DNA of 5,274 nt, from contig WRKK01000163.1 in assembly GCA_009782245.1 (NCBI GenBank), positions 1 to 5,274 on the forward strand, written 5' to 3'. The position numbers and the translations under genes are program-made. The stretch is from Defluviitaleaceae bacterium. GTDB lineage: Bacteria > Bacillota > Clostridia > Lachnospirales > WQUN01. Below the pieces are notes generated by a model, which worked only from the letters and a program-made list of their open reading frames with translations, ran no database searches and had not been told where the DNA came from. Positions 4,927 to 5,274 of this stretch are shown piece after piece (within the stretch, counting starts at the first letter, position 1; every line of letters begins with the position of its first letter).

Positions 4927-5274
4927 TTAAGTAAATTTCTCCCTACAAGCAGAACATTTTAGCAGATAAAACAAAGCATATTCACAATCGTAAGGAAGAA
5001 TAGCTAAGGCTACGCTAATAAGTGTAGCCTTTAGACGTTGAAACATAAACATACTGGTTGACCAAATGCTGTATCTAGCCATATCCACTTCTTTTTGCGA
5101 TAAAAACATTTCTGCTGCCAAAGCGTTCCGTTCAATAAGCACCCAAAGAATCAATATCATCAATATGGCTACTTTCGAGTGTTCAAGCGAAGCAGGACGC
5201 AATTTCGTGATATGTGCCGCTTGTTTAATCCGCTCCCGCCTGCCGGCGGGCAGGTAAACAAAAGTTCGATTTGC
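4927..5274 (-). CDS. Unrecognised frame open to the right edge; possible membrane protein C-terminus or gene remnant
   Basis: On the minus strand the frame is open from the right edge to TAA at 4929-4927, 115 residues with no stop. Seen: a hydrophobic stretch VAILMILILWVLI, a polar middle, a second hydrophobic region LISVALAILPYDCEYALFYLL, and a Cys-containing tail CSACREKFT. Codon choice looks like ordinary coding sequence, and the other frames contain more stops. No start codon in the window has a ribosome binding site; the possible TTG 5202 and the internal ATG within the hydrophobic stretch lack one. The gene either begins beyond the edge or is a decayed piece. The frame passes through palindrome copy 4, read as LPAGGRE, which could mean an insertion into a gene. 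I do not recognise a family and assign no function. Confidence 0.4.
   Translation of the reverse strand, partial: ANRTFVYLPAGRRERIKQAAHITKLRPASLEHSKVAILMILILWVLIERNALAAEMFLSQKEVDMARYSIWSTSMFMFQRLKATLISVALAILPYDCEYALFYLLKCSACREKFT
5006..5031. repeat. 8-bp inverted repeat within the right-edge frame
   Basis: AAGGCTAC (5006-5013) and GTAGCCTT (5024-5031) are exact inverted copies around a 10-base loop. One bulged T lets the stem extend to CTA/TAG on the outside. It lies between the two halves of the second hydrophobic region of the coding frame. It could be incidental or a structural DNA/RNA element. Confidence 0.5.
5239..5254. repeat. Palindromic repeat, copy 4
   Basis: CCTGCC (5239-5244) pairs with GGCAGG (5249-5254) around GGCG. 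It differs from copy 3 by only one loop base. It lies close to the right edge within the open minus-strand frame. Confidence 0.75.

Noticed and set aside
5066..5257. Plus-strand frame of 63 codons near the right edge
   Set aside because: Antisense to a longer open minus-strand frame, no ribosome binding site, and it ends in the palindrome; neither is certain, but the minus-strand reading is better supported.
1..5274. CRISPR array, tRNA, rRNA or complete insertion sequence
   Set aside because: No regularly spaced direct repeats of the right size, no cloverleaf or rRNA stretches, and no transposase recognised in the frames examined.

Overview
The window looks like chromosomal or accessory DNA of a low-to-moderate GC bacterium, most likely Bacillota/Clostridia. 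The grounds are a consensus AAGGAGG ribosome binding site, sigma-A type promoters, a TetM/EF-G-like GTPase, and a zinc-ribbon/membrane/YARHG protein of a kind common in clostridial genomes. This is inference from gene content; no rRNA or other taxonomic marker is present.

Layout. (1) Bases 1-1303, minus strand: a large gene running off the left edge, encoding an N-terminal zinc ribbon, one membrane helix, an acidic linker, an external domain and a C-terminal YARHG domain. (2) Bases 1304-1506: spacer with this gene's ribosome binding site, an 8-bp inverted repeat and a weak promoter candidate. (3) Bases 1507-2476, minus strand: two overlapping small genes. The first encodes a protein with an HNHP...SxxD metal-site motif resembling the JAB/JAMM fold. 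The second encodes a small protein with a four-cysteine cluster, whose last ~20 codons lie in a GC-rich palindromic repeat. A near-perfect promoter sits on top of the first gene's longest possible start. (4) Bases 2477-2751: divergent intergenic region with the plus-strand promoter, a 13-bp tandem duplication and a structured leader. (5) Bases 2752-4671, plus strand: a complete 639-residue GTPase of the ribosomal-protection (TetM/TetO-like) family, with a domain IV tip more like EF-G than classical TetM. (6) Bases 4672-4926: convergent spacer rich in hairpins, no convincing gene. (7) Bases 4927-5274, minus strand: an unrecognised frame open to the right edge, possibly the C-terminal part of a small membrane protein or a gene remnant.

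A short palindrome family (CCTGCC...GGCAGG type) occurs four times: at the 3' end of the cysteine-cluster gene, in the GTPase leader, downstream of the GTPase, and inside the right-edge frame. It is the unifying non-coding feature.

The two minus-strand genes at 1507-2476 are very probably co-transcribed and translationally coupled, and are the best candidate for an undescribed functional pair. Nothing in the sequence ties them functionally to the GTPase, which has its own divergent promoter.
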